DNA from: a virus
Reading direction: 5' to 3' (one strand)
DNA: 32,420 bases
IMG/VR virus record: IMGVR_UViG_3300049617_000083
Location: 1-32,420 of that record
Made by a program: the position numbers and the translations under genes. The notes under the pieces were generated by a model, which was given only the letters and a program-made list of their open reading frames with translations, made no database searches and was not told the DNA's origin. Below, one piece after another: positions 1 to 7,432 of the stretch (the first letter of the stretch is position 1; the number at the start of each line of letters is the position of its first letter).

Positions 1-232
1 CCCGAAGTGTGGAACAAGAAAGAAACTTTCGTTGAGTGAACGGACATACGAGTGTGATTGCGGTTTCGGCATGGATAGGGATGTAAAGTCCGCTATTTGT
101 ATTGAAATCGAAGGTTTGAAACGAGTACCTATGGACCATAGGGATTTTAAGGAGCAGGAGATTTCATCCTCTACTTTCTTTAACTTATTGACTAACATCG
201 ATGGAGTTGAAGTAAGCAAGATGAAGTCGTAG
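1..232 (+). CDS. tnpB: TnpB, C-terminal end (partial, runs off window start)
   Basis: The open frame from base 2 to the stop at 232 gives about 76 residues. It starts inside the TnpB zinc ribbon (PKCG, then CDCG) and carries the third RuvC acidic motif (MDRDVKSA), followed by a tail ending SKMKS. TnpB is the RNA-guided nuclease of IS200/IS605 and IS607 elements. The final 109 bases of the gene lie in the block repeated at 20531-20679, so this is the intact-gene version of the same element. The catalytic D is present in what can be seen; the rest is outside the window. Confidence 0.8.
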   Translation, partial: PKCGTRKKLSLSERTYECDCGFGMDRDVKSAICIEIEGLKRVPMDHRDFKEQEISSSTFFNLLTNIDGVEVSKMKS

Positions 233-271
233 AATGCTGGAAGCCGCAGGGCTTGCCCTGCGGTAGGTCAC
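1..271 (+). mobile_element. IS200/IS605-type element, right portion
   Basis: This is the 3' part of an element whose other ends occur at 20358-20678 (both ends) and 32329 onward (left end). Bases 124-272 match 20531-20679. The right end holds a perfect 8-bp hairpin (CCGCAGGG-CTTG-CCCTGCGG, 244-263) and then TAGGTCAC. In this family the DNA-level ends are subterminal hairpins, and the TnpB guide RNA normally ends at the right end, so the flank after 271 would be its guide. The right cut after GTCAC is inferred from the copy at 20678, where it restores a reading frame. Confidence 0.75.
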
Positions 272-386
272 CAAAGTCATAACTCCAACCTTCCATATTG
301 GGCACCTTTCCGGCAGCACCCTTTGTTAGTTGGTATGTTCTCTCTGTTTGAAGGTCGCAAATTACTTTTTCTGGAATTGGCGTCAT
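272..386 (-). pseudogene. Unknown gene, 5' part only, truncated by the IS
   Basis: The leftward start at 386 (MTPIPEKVICDLQ...) has a good Shine-Dalgarno (AGGAG) a few bases upstream. About 38 native residues are read before the frame enters the right end of the element at 271, after which it continues into IS sequence (DLPQGKPCGF...) and ends within it. I read it as a real phage gene whose 3' part was separated by the insertion. No family is recognisable from the remaining N-terminus. Confidence 0.5.
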
Positions 387-431
387 TTATTTCTCCTGTT
401 CAAGTGAGTGCAGTATGCCTTTCCTTAAACA

Positions 432-1106
432 TTATGTCAATCTTAAAAAGTGGAAAAAAGATTCATTTTTGGAAATTACTTTGTTTGTTAAATACTCAAG
501 ATATGGGTGAGGGGTAAATGGGCTACCTCGAAAGACCCGTATCAACGCTTCTGTCAAAACTCTTGGATCGCCGTTGTCTCCCCAATCTTCTCGATTAGAA
601 AAATGGTGTGCATATTTTCTGGAGATGATTTCAGAAAGTAATTTAGATTTGTCCTGTGCATTAGCATATTGAATTGCCAATTCCCTTAAAGAAAATCCCG
701 TGAGTGGGACAACAAAGTTTTTAATGTCAGTGACAATTTGAGTGTATCCTGAGACAGTTGGTGGCAGCTTGTATTCGGCGGCGATTTCTCTGGCCACAAG
801 TTCTGTAAAACCCTCGTTGAATTCGCTGCTGATATTGTGTTCTTCCAGGCCGGTGGCGTGCAGAAGTTCGTGCAAAAGCGATTCGTGGCCTTGGCCACGG
901 ACCAGAATGTCTCTGTCCTTGGTGAAGAGAGCCCCGGCTTTGCCGAACAAATTTTCATGTTCGTCACCGAACCTTTTCTTCCAGTCTGTGTCATTTAGAA
1001 AGGCAATTTCTCGGTAATTGGGTTCCATACCAAGATATTCCGCAACGGCATTGATGTGTTTTTTGATCAGAGGGTCCATGCAAGTATATATTGACAATAC
1101 ATTCAA
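432..1106 (-). CDS. Putative zinc metalloprotease (HExxH)
   Basis: A 224-residue protein with a textbook zincin motif HELLH at residues 79-83 and a downstream glutamate motif NEGFTELVARE (residues 97-107), which could supply the third zinc ligand as in gluzincins. No signal peptide or membrane segment is visible. The start is uncertain: ATG at 1106 or the in-frame ATG at 1079 (MDPLIKKH), neither with a clear ribosome site. It lies between a broken gene and the IS607-type recombinase, so its 5' region may have been disturbed. The metalloprotease assignment rests only on the motif; the substrate is unknown. Confidence 0.65.
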   Translation of the reverse strand: MNVLSIYTCMDPLIKKHINAVAEYLGMEPNYREIAFLNDTDWKKRFGDEHENLFGKAGALFTKDRDILVRGQGHESLLHELLHATGLEEHNISSEFNEGFTELVAREIAAEYKLPPTVSGYTQIVTDIKNFVVPLTGFSLRELAIQYANAQDKSKLLSEIISRKYAHHFSNREDWGDNGDPRVLTEALIRVFRGSPFTPHPYLEYLTNKVISKNESFFHFLRLT

Positions 1107-1129
1107 TAACGTTTAAGGTGACGGAATGA

Positions 1130-1750
1130 TCAGATTACATTTGGTGTATCGTCGTTGTCTTTTTACAAATAACAAGATATACTAAGTTACAAGCGGTAAG
1201 GACTGCTGGCGGGCATCGCCGTTATAAACTATCAGACCTTGAAAAGTTACAAGGTAGTATCCAAGTAACAGAACTACCTGACAAGGAAGAAGCGGTTTGT
1301 TGTTATGCAAGAGTGTCATCCCATGAACAGAAACAGAAGGGCGACCTTGATAGACAGAAAACACGCATCATGGAATATGCAGTTAAGAAGAAATATAAGG
1401 TTGCTCATGTTCTTGAAGATGTAGGCTCTGGCATGGGAAGTAACAGAGCAAGGTTAAAGAAACTTTTTGACCTTGTGGAAAATCATGAAATAACCAGAGT
1501 GATAGTTGAGCATAAGGATAGATTGACTCGCTTCAACTTTGGTGTATATGAAAGATACTTTCATTCTCATGGTGTAACGATTGAGTATGCGGAAGATGTT
1601 CAAAGCAAAACATATGAACAGGAATTGGTAGATGATATGATTTCGCTCATGTCATCATTCTCGGCGAAGATATATGGGAAGAGGTCAGCCGAGAACAGGA
1701 AGCGTAGGAAGGCAGAAAAATTGGCGGCAGGGGACGATAGTTTAACATAA
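1130..1750 (+). pseudogene. tnpA: IS607-type serine recombinase TnpA, N-terminally truncated
   Basis: The frame contains VRTAGGHRRYKLSDLEKL (the C-terminal half of the MerR-like DNA-binding domain) and then the serine recombinase domain: YARVSSHEQ with the nucleophilic serine, a D-x-x-x-Q segment, and EHKDRLTRFNFG. These are typical of IS607 TnpA. The normal first helix-turn-helix, about 30 residues, is missing: the frame opens after a stop at 1127 and has no ATG before TAGGHRRY. GTG at 1313 would start inside the catalytic motif. I therefore read it as 5'-truncated and probably inactive, although the catalytic half is intact. The matching TnpB would be the gene at 2490. Confidence 0.75.
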
Positions 1751-1780
1751 TTAACGAAGGTTGTGGGATTAAATATCAAT

Positions 1781-2209
1781 ATGATAAAATTTAGCGAATG
1801 GCTATTATTGAAAGAAGCAAGCCAGATACAATGGACTATGCCCAATATACAAGATGAAATGGGAGAATTAAACAGAACTGCAAAAACTCTTAATATTAAC
1901 CCACAACAACTTACGCAGGCAACTAAAACAGCCAGATTAGTTCCGTTGGATGATAACACATGGGCGAAAATGAGTAACACTGACTCATGGAATATTAAGT
2001 CAGGCGATATGGACTCCGTTAATTCATTAGCGAAAGGATATGGGCGAGACGCAACGAGTATTGCACAGGGCTTTCAATCTGGTTCGCCAATGCCAGCCCC
2101 AATTGTCTTATCTCATAAAGGAAGCCCATATTTGGTAGGCGGTAATACACGGCTTATGGTGGCAAGAGCAATGGGCATTAGACCAAGTATGTTGCATGTT
2201 GCATTGTAA
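1781..2209 (+). CDS. Small ParB-like-fold protein with capsid-targeting-like N-terminus
   Basis: 142 residues from ATG 1781; an upstream GTG at 1763 is less likely. The C-terminal part (PAPIVL...GSPYLVGGNTRLMVARAMG) resembles the ParB/sulfiredoxin-like fold with its G-G-N-x-R-L core. The N-terminus MIKFSEWLLLKEAS has the F-x-x-W-L-x-L-K-E pattern shared by three other proteins here and similar to T4 internal-protein capsid targeting peptides; L-K-E before A fits the [LI]-x-E rule for T4 gp21 cleavage. It lies between the recombinase and TnpB genes, as IS cargo or as a resident phage gene. The ParB-like fold is moderately supported; targeting is inference. Confidence 0.6.
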   Translation: MIKFSEWLLLKEASQIQWTMPNIQDEMGELNRTAKTLNINPQQLTQATKTARLVPLDDNTWAKMSNTDSWNIKSGDMDSVNSLAKGYGRDATSIAQGFQSGSPMPAPIVLSHKGSPYLVGGNTRLMVARAMGIRPSMLHVAL

Positions 2210-2223
2210 TATAGGAGATGTCC

Positions 2224-2475
2224 ATGAATTACTTGCAAAAGTTTCGGCAAAAAATGGCTGAAGATGGGTATGAAAAAACTATTGCAGAGGTAAGTGTCTT
2301 ATTTCAATGTGGAGTGGAACGTCTTATGTCTTCCTTAACATTAGAAGATTATTTAAGATATAAGAATATGAACAAAGATGATATTGTAGCAATTAGTTTT
2401 AATCAATCTTATGAAGAAGCAAAAGATACTATTGACCTTTTGATTTATGTAGGCAACTTAAAATTTAACTTTTAA
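2224..2475 (+). CDS. Hypothetical protein, 83 aa
   Basis: Begins MNYLQKFRQKMAED. ATG 2224 is preferred over ATG 2218 because the AGGAG at 2213-2217 is then about six bases away rather than directly adjacent. The gene follows the ParB-like gene by 14 bases, so the two probably share a transcript. The protein is acidic and helical in character with no cysteine pairs or membrane segment; no family is recognised. TnpB begins 14 bases after its stop. Confidence 0.6.
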   Translation: MNYLQKFRQKMAEDGYEKTIAEVSVLFQCGVERLMSSLTLEDYLRYKNMNKDDIVAISFNQSYEEAKDTIDLLIYVGNLKFNF

Positions 2476-2489
2476 TGCTCTATTAGAAC

Positions 2490-3572
2490 GTGAATATAAT
2501 ACGCTCTACAAGATGTTCGCTCAAGTTTAGCACCAACACTAAACTTGATAAGTTACAACTGGTGATGACGGAATACTCGAAGGTTGTTAATTTCTTCATT
2601 GATAGGTTCTTCGAGAAACCGCCAACCAAAGCACAACTGCTCAAGCCAATAGTAGACTTGCCGACAACATGGCTCTCGGCACGATTAAGGAAAGTAGCGG
2701 CGAGAGAAGCCATTGATATGATTGGCAGTGTCAAGGAAAGAGGATTGACTACCAAACCGCACCATAACGGCAAGAGTATGAGTGTCAGCAGCACGATTGC
2801 GGAGTTGCAACAGAGTGAGAATAGTTTTGATTGCTGGCTACATCTGGCAAGTATTGGTGACGGTATCATAATTGACTTGCCTATAAAGTTACACAAGCAC
2901 TACTACAAGTTGAAACAAAGAGGTAAGCAGTTAGCGAGTTATATCATCAAGCCAGATTGTGTCCAGTTTTGTTTCGAGATTGAGACAGGAGCGAAGAAGG
3001 AAGATGGTAAAATAATCGGCATTGATACTGGTATCAACTCTCTGGCAACTTCCAGTGAAGGTGAGCAATATGGCACTGACATAAAGAGTATCATTGAGAA
3101 AATCAAGCGTAAGGAACATGGAAGTAATAAACAACAGAGAGTGCGGAGAGCGTTGAAGCAGAGGATGAATGAAGTTGCCAAAGAGGTAATGAAACAAGAT
3201 GTAAAGTTAGTTGTGGTTGAAGACTTAAAGAAGATGAACCACAGCACAAAACTCAAACGCCGCTTGAGTAAAAATATGCGGCGTAGTCTCGGTGCATGGG
3301 TGTATCGCTACTGGCTAAACAGGGTACAGATGGCAACGGAAGATAACCGTGTTAGTTTCCGACGTGTCAATCCTGCTTATACCAGTCAGCGATGTAATGT
3401 ATGTGGTCATACCGAGAGAGGAAACCGAAACGGATTGATGTTCTTGTGTCTTAAATGTGGCTACAAGGACAATGCAGATTATAATGCTGCCAAGAACATC
3501 AAGTTTCGGTTTCTTAGTGGACCTTACGGTGCTGCTTACAAACCAAAAGATGAGGAATTATTGTTAAGGTAG
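2490..3572 (+). CDS. tnpB: TnpB RNA-guided endonuclease (IS607/IS605 type)
   Basis: 360 residues, a usual TnpB length. The RuvC triad is complete: D179 in IGIDTGINSL, E244 in VVVEDLKKM, and D330 in DNADYNAAKN. The zinc ribbon has C302, C305, C320 and C323 (RCNVCG...CLKCG). The start is the GTG at 2490 in a phage-like MNIIRSTRCS context. Its sequence differs from the TnpB tail at 1-232 and from the remnant at 11374-11577, so it is a separate lineage. The nearest recombinase is the truncated IS607-type TnpA at 1130-1750; IS607 pairs normally adjoin, so the intervening 700 bases with two genes are unusual. Nuclease activity is plausible from the residues. Confidence 0.88.
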   Translation: MNIIRSTRCSLKFSTNTKLDKLQLVMTEYSKVVNFFIDRFFEKPPTKAQLLKPIVDLPTTWLSARLRKVAAREAIDMIGSVKERGLTTKPHHNGKSMSVSSTIAELQQSENSFDCWLHLASIGDGIIIDLPIKLHKHYYKLKQRGKQLASYIIKPDCVQFCFEIETGAKKEDGKIIGIDTGINSLATSSEGEQYGTDIKSIIEKIKRKEHGSNKQQRVRRALKQRMNEVAKEVMKQDVKLVVVEDLKKMNHSTKLKRRLSKNMRRSLGAWVYRYWLNRVQMATEDNRVSFRRVNPAYTSQRCNVCGHTERGNRNGLMFLCLKCGYKDNADYNAAKNIKFRFLSGPYGAAYKPKDEELLLR

Positions 3573-3842
3573 ATTTTTTCCACATTTTGAGGAACGGTCA
3601 ATAAGACATAAAAGGCTCTGCTTGTTAAGAACAGCATTTGAACCGCTTGCCACCTGATAATCAATCGAATTGCTTGCCCGAATGTATCTGAGCAGCACCA
3701 GCTTACGCCGCTCGTTGTCATAAGCAACATCGAGCGGATTATGGTCATTTTTGCCGGGCATGCCGTAGGGGCCGAGGACGAGCATGACAATGAAAACCCA
3801 TGTCTGTATTAGACTTATGTAAAATTTAGCATTTGCAATCAT
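3564..3842 (-). CDS. Small membrane-anchored protein, 92 aa
   Basis: Very good Shine-Dalgarno (AGGAGGTGA) just upstream of ATG 3842. The N-terminus has one hydrophobic segment (about residues 8-24, YISLIQTWVFIVMLVLG), compatible with a signal anchor, followed by a polar domain with many R and K residues. It converges on TnpB and overlaps its last 9 bases. It is last in the leftward series 5854-3564. No family is recognised; a membrane-associated accessory role is a guess. Confidence 0.65.
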   Translation of the reverse strand: MIANAKFYISLIQTWVFIVMLVLGPYGMPGKNDHNPLDVAYDNERRKLVLLRYIRASNSIDYQVASGSNAVLNKQSLLCLIDRSSKCGKNLP

Positions 3843-3889
3843 GGATCACCTCCTATCTTATTATACTACAAATTCTCGATTTGTGTATA

Positions 3890-4258
3890 TCAAGGCATCG
3901 GTCCTGTCGGCAAACCAGGCTGATCGGCACTAGGGCTTACATGATTAGGTTTTGCATGTTGAGCATTTATTAAGCCCTTTTTAATATTCGTAGACAATCT
4001 GGTCACTTGTTGCGGGTTAAGTCCAAGGGAGTCCATCACTTCTTGAACGATGAATCCTTTGCGGATGAGATTCAATTTTTGGCCCTGTTTTTCAAGCAGT
4101 TCAGTCAACCAAGTCAAATATATCTTTATCTTGCCGCTTAAATGCGTATGATAAAAGTTATAGTCCTCAGCAGTAGGTTCTTCATTAGTGGTTTCATTGT
4201 TGCCAATAGAAACTGGTGGACTTACTAATTCGAGCCATTGTTTGAAATTTGGAACCAT
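3890..4258 (-). CDS. Hypothetical protein, 122 aa, with capsid-targeting-like N-terminus
   Basis: Starts MVPNFKQWLELVSPPVS. The F-K-Q-W-L-E-L pattern matches the N-terminal motif of the proteins at 1781, 16103 and 26311, although no clean [LI]-x-E site follows. The middle (residues 35-95) is predicted helical, with a KIKIYLTWLTELLEKQGQK segment and a short helix-turn-helix-like stretch (MDSLGLNPQQVTRLS). The C-terminus is rich in P, G and S. Its start lies 7 bases after the stop of the FkbM gene, so it is probably co-transcribed. No family is recognised. Confidence 0.6.
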   Translation of the reverse strand: MVPNFKQWLELVSPPVSIGNNETTNEEPTAEDYNFYHTHLSGKIKIYLTWLTELLEKQGQKLNLIRKGFIVQEVMDSLGLNPQQVTRLSTNIKKGLINAQHAKPNHVSPSADQPGLPTGPMP

Positions 4259-4265
4259 ACTGTAT

Positions 4266-4988
4266 TTAGGGTGTTGCTAACAAAAATTGTTGTTGTCCAC
4301 CGATGCCGCCCATGATGGATTCAAAAGTATGATACCCACAGTCTTTCAACAGTTGATAAATACCTTCCGGTGTTGTTCCATAATCTTTCATGTTTACGCC
4401 GCCGTTAACACTTAAATGCATTTCTATTTCCAAGCGTGGGTGGAAAGTGTTTAGAAGTTTCAAAGCTCCTTCCAGAACGTGAAATTCATAACCTTCTACG
4501 TCTATTTTCATCACGTTTGGTTTATGTTGAATGTAATCATCCAAACAAATGGATTGAATTGGAACTCCTGTCCCTGGTTTTTGAACCCGTTCAGCCAAGA
4601 AATAATGATCTTTTCCTGCTATGTTGGACACTACTTTGTTTACTAAAATTACATTTTTCAATTGATTTAGTTCCATATTCTTTTGGAGAACTTCACAGTT
4701 ATATTGTACTGCCTCAAAAGCTACGACTGAGCCTGAACTGCCTACGTGTGTAGCAAATACGGTTGTTGTCCAACCGTGATGGGCTCCTACGTCAAAGACT
4801 ACGTTTCCCGGAGCAATCATCTGTCGAAGCTTGGGATTCCAATTGTTTCGGTTGTGGAACCCCAACTCTCTGTCGCCACCAGCACCATTTATCCATGAAG
4901 TCTTATACCAATCCTCGTTCAACTTCGTTATTTGAAATTTTATCTGGTGATCCCATACTGTCTGATTGTCTACATACGGATAATTCAT
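4266..4988 (-). CDS. FkbM-family SAM-dependent methyltransferase
   Basis: 240 residues. The SAM-binding motif I is VVFDVGAHHGWTT (about residues 63-75), an acidic residue follows in AFEAVQYN, and the family motif MKIDVEGYEFHVLEGA is at about 160-175. FkbM enzymes O-methylate sugars or secondary metabolites, and in phages they commonly accompany glycosyltransferases. It lies 14 bases downstream of a second methyltransferase and near a TPR glycosyltransferase, which fits glycan decoration of a virion or cell-surface polymer. The substrate is unknown. Confidence 0.85.
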   Translation of the reverse strand: MNYPYVDNQTVWDHQIKFQITKLNEDWYKTSWINGAGGDRELGFHNRNNWNPKLRQMIAPGNVVFDVGAHHGWTTTVFATHVGSSGSVVAFEAVQYNCEVLQKNMELNQLKNVILVNKVVSNIAGKDHYFLAERVQKPGTGVPIQSICLDDYIQHKPNVMKIDVEGYEFHVLEGALKLLNTFHPRLEIEMHLSVNGGVNMKDYGTTPEGIYQLLKDCGYHTFESIMGGIGGQQQFLLATP

Positions 4989-5002
4989 CGTGTTTCTCCC
5001 AA

Positions 5003-5854
5003 TTACATAAGAGTATAATCCAAAAATTGTTGTTCCAATAACGTCAATGGAAAAACAGTTGCATCAACCCAATGTGCCTTGATTCTTTTTGCCACCAGGG
5101 GTGTGTTAAAGAAGAAGGGCTCCACGGGTCTCCTGGAAATGTCGTGGCTTATTATTCTCAGTCCAGCTTTAGTAAACATCTCGTTGTAGGTCATAGTCGG
5201 GTTAATTACTTTGATTATCTTTTGGCTAGAGGTGGTGAGATTAAGTATTTCCAATTCATATTCATTGAATACCAGATGGACAAAAGCTTTGTTGAGTTTC
5301 AGATGGGTTGCATGGCGAGAGCAAAACGGGTGTAAGCGAATAAAGATTTGTCCTTTAGAAGTTAGCAATTGTTTCAATTTTTTCAATACTTGCACCTGGC
5401 TTTCGTTGGTGATATGGTCGAGAACATCGTAAACCAAGATGATGTCATAGGGTTTGTTGTTTGCAACATCGGTCCAGTTGGAAGTAAGCTTATCTTCAGC
5501 AAAATCATTCCATTTTGGGTAGGCGACGATATCGTAACCGATGGACAATTTAGGTTTTTGTGATCTTGCTTTATGGACTACGTAGCCTTCACCGCAACCG
5601 AAGTCCAAGAGTTTCAAGCCAGTTAGATTCGTGTTGACAATGATGCTTAATATGCCTTCGGCTCGGTCTTCTTTTTCTTGTTCGGATGATATTTCAATTT
5701 CTATATCATCAGTGGTTGCGGCGGGCCACGCATCGCTTTCCAGCATGGCACTAAGTTGTTCAAATTCTGACAAGTTCCTAATAGCAACTTTGATGTTGGC
5801 GACATCTTGCTCAATTTTTAATAATTGTTCCTGGATAGCCTTTAGTGTATTCAT
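5003..5854 (-). CDS. Class I SAM-dependent methyltransferase with N-terminal coiled coil
   Basis: 283 residues. The first 35 residues form a heptad-rich helix (LKAIQEQLLKIEQDVANIK), then an acidic linker, then a Rossmann methyltransferase: motif I LLDFGCGEGYVV, an acidic position in GYDIVAYP, motif IV YDIILVYDVLDHI, and post-I/motif VI segments typical of Methyltransf_11/23 proteins. The coiled coil suggests oligomerisation or a partner. It is divergent from the TPR glycosyltransferase with only 29 bases between the two starts, so each promoter must overlap the other gene's 5' end or lie elsewhere. Sugar O-methylation is likely from context, not shown. Confidence 0.8.
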   Translation of the reverse strand: MNTLKAIQEQLLKIEQDVANIKVAIRNLSEFEQLSAMLESDAWPAATTDDIEIEISSEQEKEDRAEGILSIIVNTNLTGLKLLDFGCGEGYVVHKARSQKPKLSIGYDIVAYPKWNDFAEDKLTSNWTDVANNKPYDIILVYDVLDHITNESQVQVLKKLKQLLTSKGQIFIRLHPFCSRHATHLKLNKAFVHLVFNEYELEILNLTTSSQKIIKVINPTMTYNEMFTKAGLRIISHDISRRPVEPFFFNTPLVAKRIKAHWVDATVFPLTLLEQQFLDYTLM

Positions 5855-5883
5855 ACTAATATAAACTCAAGAAAGGACAAGAA

Positions 5884-7362
5884 ATGGAAAAAGAATTCAA
5901 CTTAGCAAAACGTATATCACCCAAATTAGTTGCCCCAGAGGATTTAATATCTGCCTTGGTTACCCTTGTTGAGAATGGTCAATCCAGGATGGCCCTGGAA
6001 TATGTCAAAAAGCAATCCTCCACGCTTCTTTCATTTATCTTGAGTCTTTATCATTCTGGAAGACTTGAAGATAAAGGCTCTCAAGCAACAACTTTGGCAC
6101 AGGCCGTTGTTTTAATTGAACCAACAGCGGAGAATTACAGCAATTTATTGTGTCTGCTTAACAAAGCGAGGAAAAGACAAGAGGCTTTAGATCTTTGGGA
6201 AAATAAAGTCAAAGAAATTGCCGAAACTGGCACAGGCATACACACGGCCAATCTATGGTATAACTATGGAACTATCTTGGGGGAACTGAACAGGAACAGG
6301 GAATCCGCCGACGCTCTTATCCGGGCTCGGGATTTGAATCCAGACTGTCCCATGACCCATTGTCAGTTGGGCAGCACCCTGATGGCACTTGGAGAAACCG
6401 CAGAAGGTTTGAAAGAAGGTCAATGGCGATTCAAGGCTTTTGGCAGTCTGACACGATTTCACAGGAGATTCAACGTCCCGGATTGGAACGGCAAAAACGC
6501 TGAACGGGTGGTAGTGTTTTCAGAACAAGGTGTCGGTGATGCTCTTCATCGTGTTCGTTATCTCAAGGATCTCAAAGCAATCGGCTGCAAGGTAATCTTG
6601 GAAGTGCAAAACGAATTGGTTGATTTGCTTAAGGGCCAAAAATATGTTGATGAAGTTTACGGCAGAAAGAATATCGATTTTGAGACCAAGATTGTGCCAG
6701 ATGGAACTTATGACAGTGTAATCTCAATCAACGATCTTTCTTGTTGGTTCGAACCAGAGATGTCCAATCCTCCCGTGGATGGATACCTGGACATTAAGCC
6801 AGATGGCAGTCTCAAAGCGTACAGGCGACCTAGGGTTGGCCTGGTTTGGGCAGGAAACGGTATGGCAGGACATGATCGGCTTCGCTCCAGTTTTTTGCGG
6901 GATCTTTCTGCCATTTTTGATGTGCCCGGCATTACTTTACTAAATTTCCAGAAGGGAGACATGAACCGATGTTGGGTGAAGGATTCCTGGTGTATTCTGG
7001 AGCCTGATGCTGAGTTCGACGTGGTAAACTTGGCAGAAGGGGCCGAGGATCTTTTGGCCAAAATGCCTAATGTAGTGGAGAACTGCAAGTCTTTTTATGA
7101 CACTGCATTGCTGCTGCGTGACCTGGATTTGTTGATCACGGTTGATACTTCAATGGCTCATTTGGCTGGAGCAATGGGCATTCCCACATGGTTACTACTT
7201 TCGAAATACTGTTCGTGGTATTGGATAAAAAACTGGTATACAAGTATCAAGTATTACAGGCCAGAGGGGGCTTCTGACGCTTGTTTTGCGGATCAGTGGA
7301 AAAAGATGGCATCCAGAGTAGCCGCAGACCTAATTTTGTGGAAAAAAGATCTGGACTATTGA
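5884..7362 (+). CDS. TPR-containing glycosyltransferase (GT-B, GT9/GT41-like)
   Basis: 492 residues, start supported by AAAGGA upstream. Tetratricopeptide-like repeats occupy about residues 85-185 (NLWYNYGTILGELNRNRESA, then MTHCQLGSTLMALGETAEG). The GT-B part follows: VVVFSEQGVGDALHRVRYL (about 209-227, the nucleotide-sugar enzyme EQGxGD motif), GLVWAGN, and DLLITVDTSMAHLAGAMGIP, the C-terminal donor-binding motif of ADP-heptose-transferase-like enzymes. Proteins of this design are common in bacteria and large phages. With the neighbouring methyltransferases it suggests a small glycan-modifying set; acceptor unknown. Confidence 0.83.
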   Translation: MEKEFNLAKRISPKLVAPEDLISALVTLVENGQSRMALEYVKKQSSTLLSFILSLYHSGRLEDKGSQATTLAQAVVLIEPTAENYSNLLCLLNKARKRQEALDLWENKVKEIAETGTGIHTANLWYNYGTILGELNRNRESADALIRARDLNPDCPMTHCQLGSTLMALGETAEGLKEGQWRFKAFGSLTRFHRRFNVPDWNGKNAERVVVFSEQGVGDALHRVRYLKDLKAIGCKVILEVQNELVDLLKGQKYVDEVYGRKNIDFETKIVPDGTYDSVISINDLSCWFEPEMSNPPVDGYLDIKPDGSLKAYRRPRVGLVWAGNGMAGHDRLRSSFLRDLSAIFDVPGITLLNFQKGDMNRCWVKDSWCILEPDAEFDVVNLAEGAEDLLAKMPNVVENCKSFYDTALLLRDLDLLITVDTSMAHLAGAMGIPTWLLLSKYCSWYWIKNWYTSIKYYRPEGASDACFADQWKKMASRVAADLILWKKDLDY

Positions 7363-7380
7363 TCGCAGTTATGCTATGAT
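7352..7380 (+). promoter_or_regulatory. Putative extended -10 promoter
   Basis: TGGACT (7352-7357, 4/6 match to TTGACA), a 17-base spacer, and TGC-TATGAT with the -10 hexamer at 7375-7380 preceded by the extended -10 TG. It lies just after the glycosyltransferase stop and 53 bases before the NYN gene, so it would drive the accessory block starting at 7433. Prediction by eye only. Confidence 0.45.
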
Positions 7381-7432
7381 ACTACCATCTTGATGGGCCG
7401 GATCTTGTAACCTGATTGCCAAGGAAGGAAAA

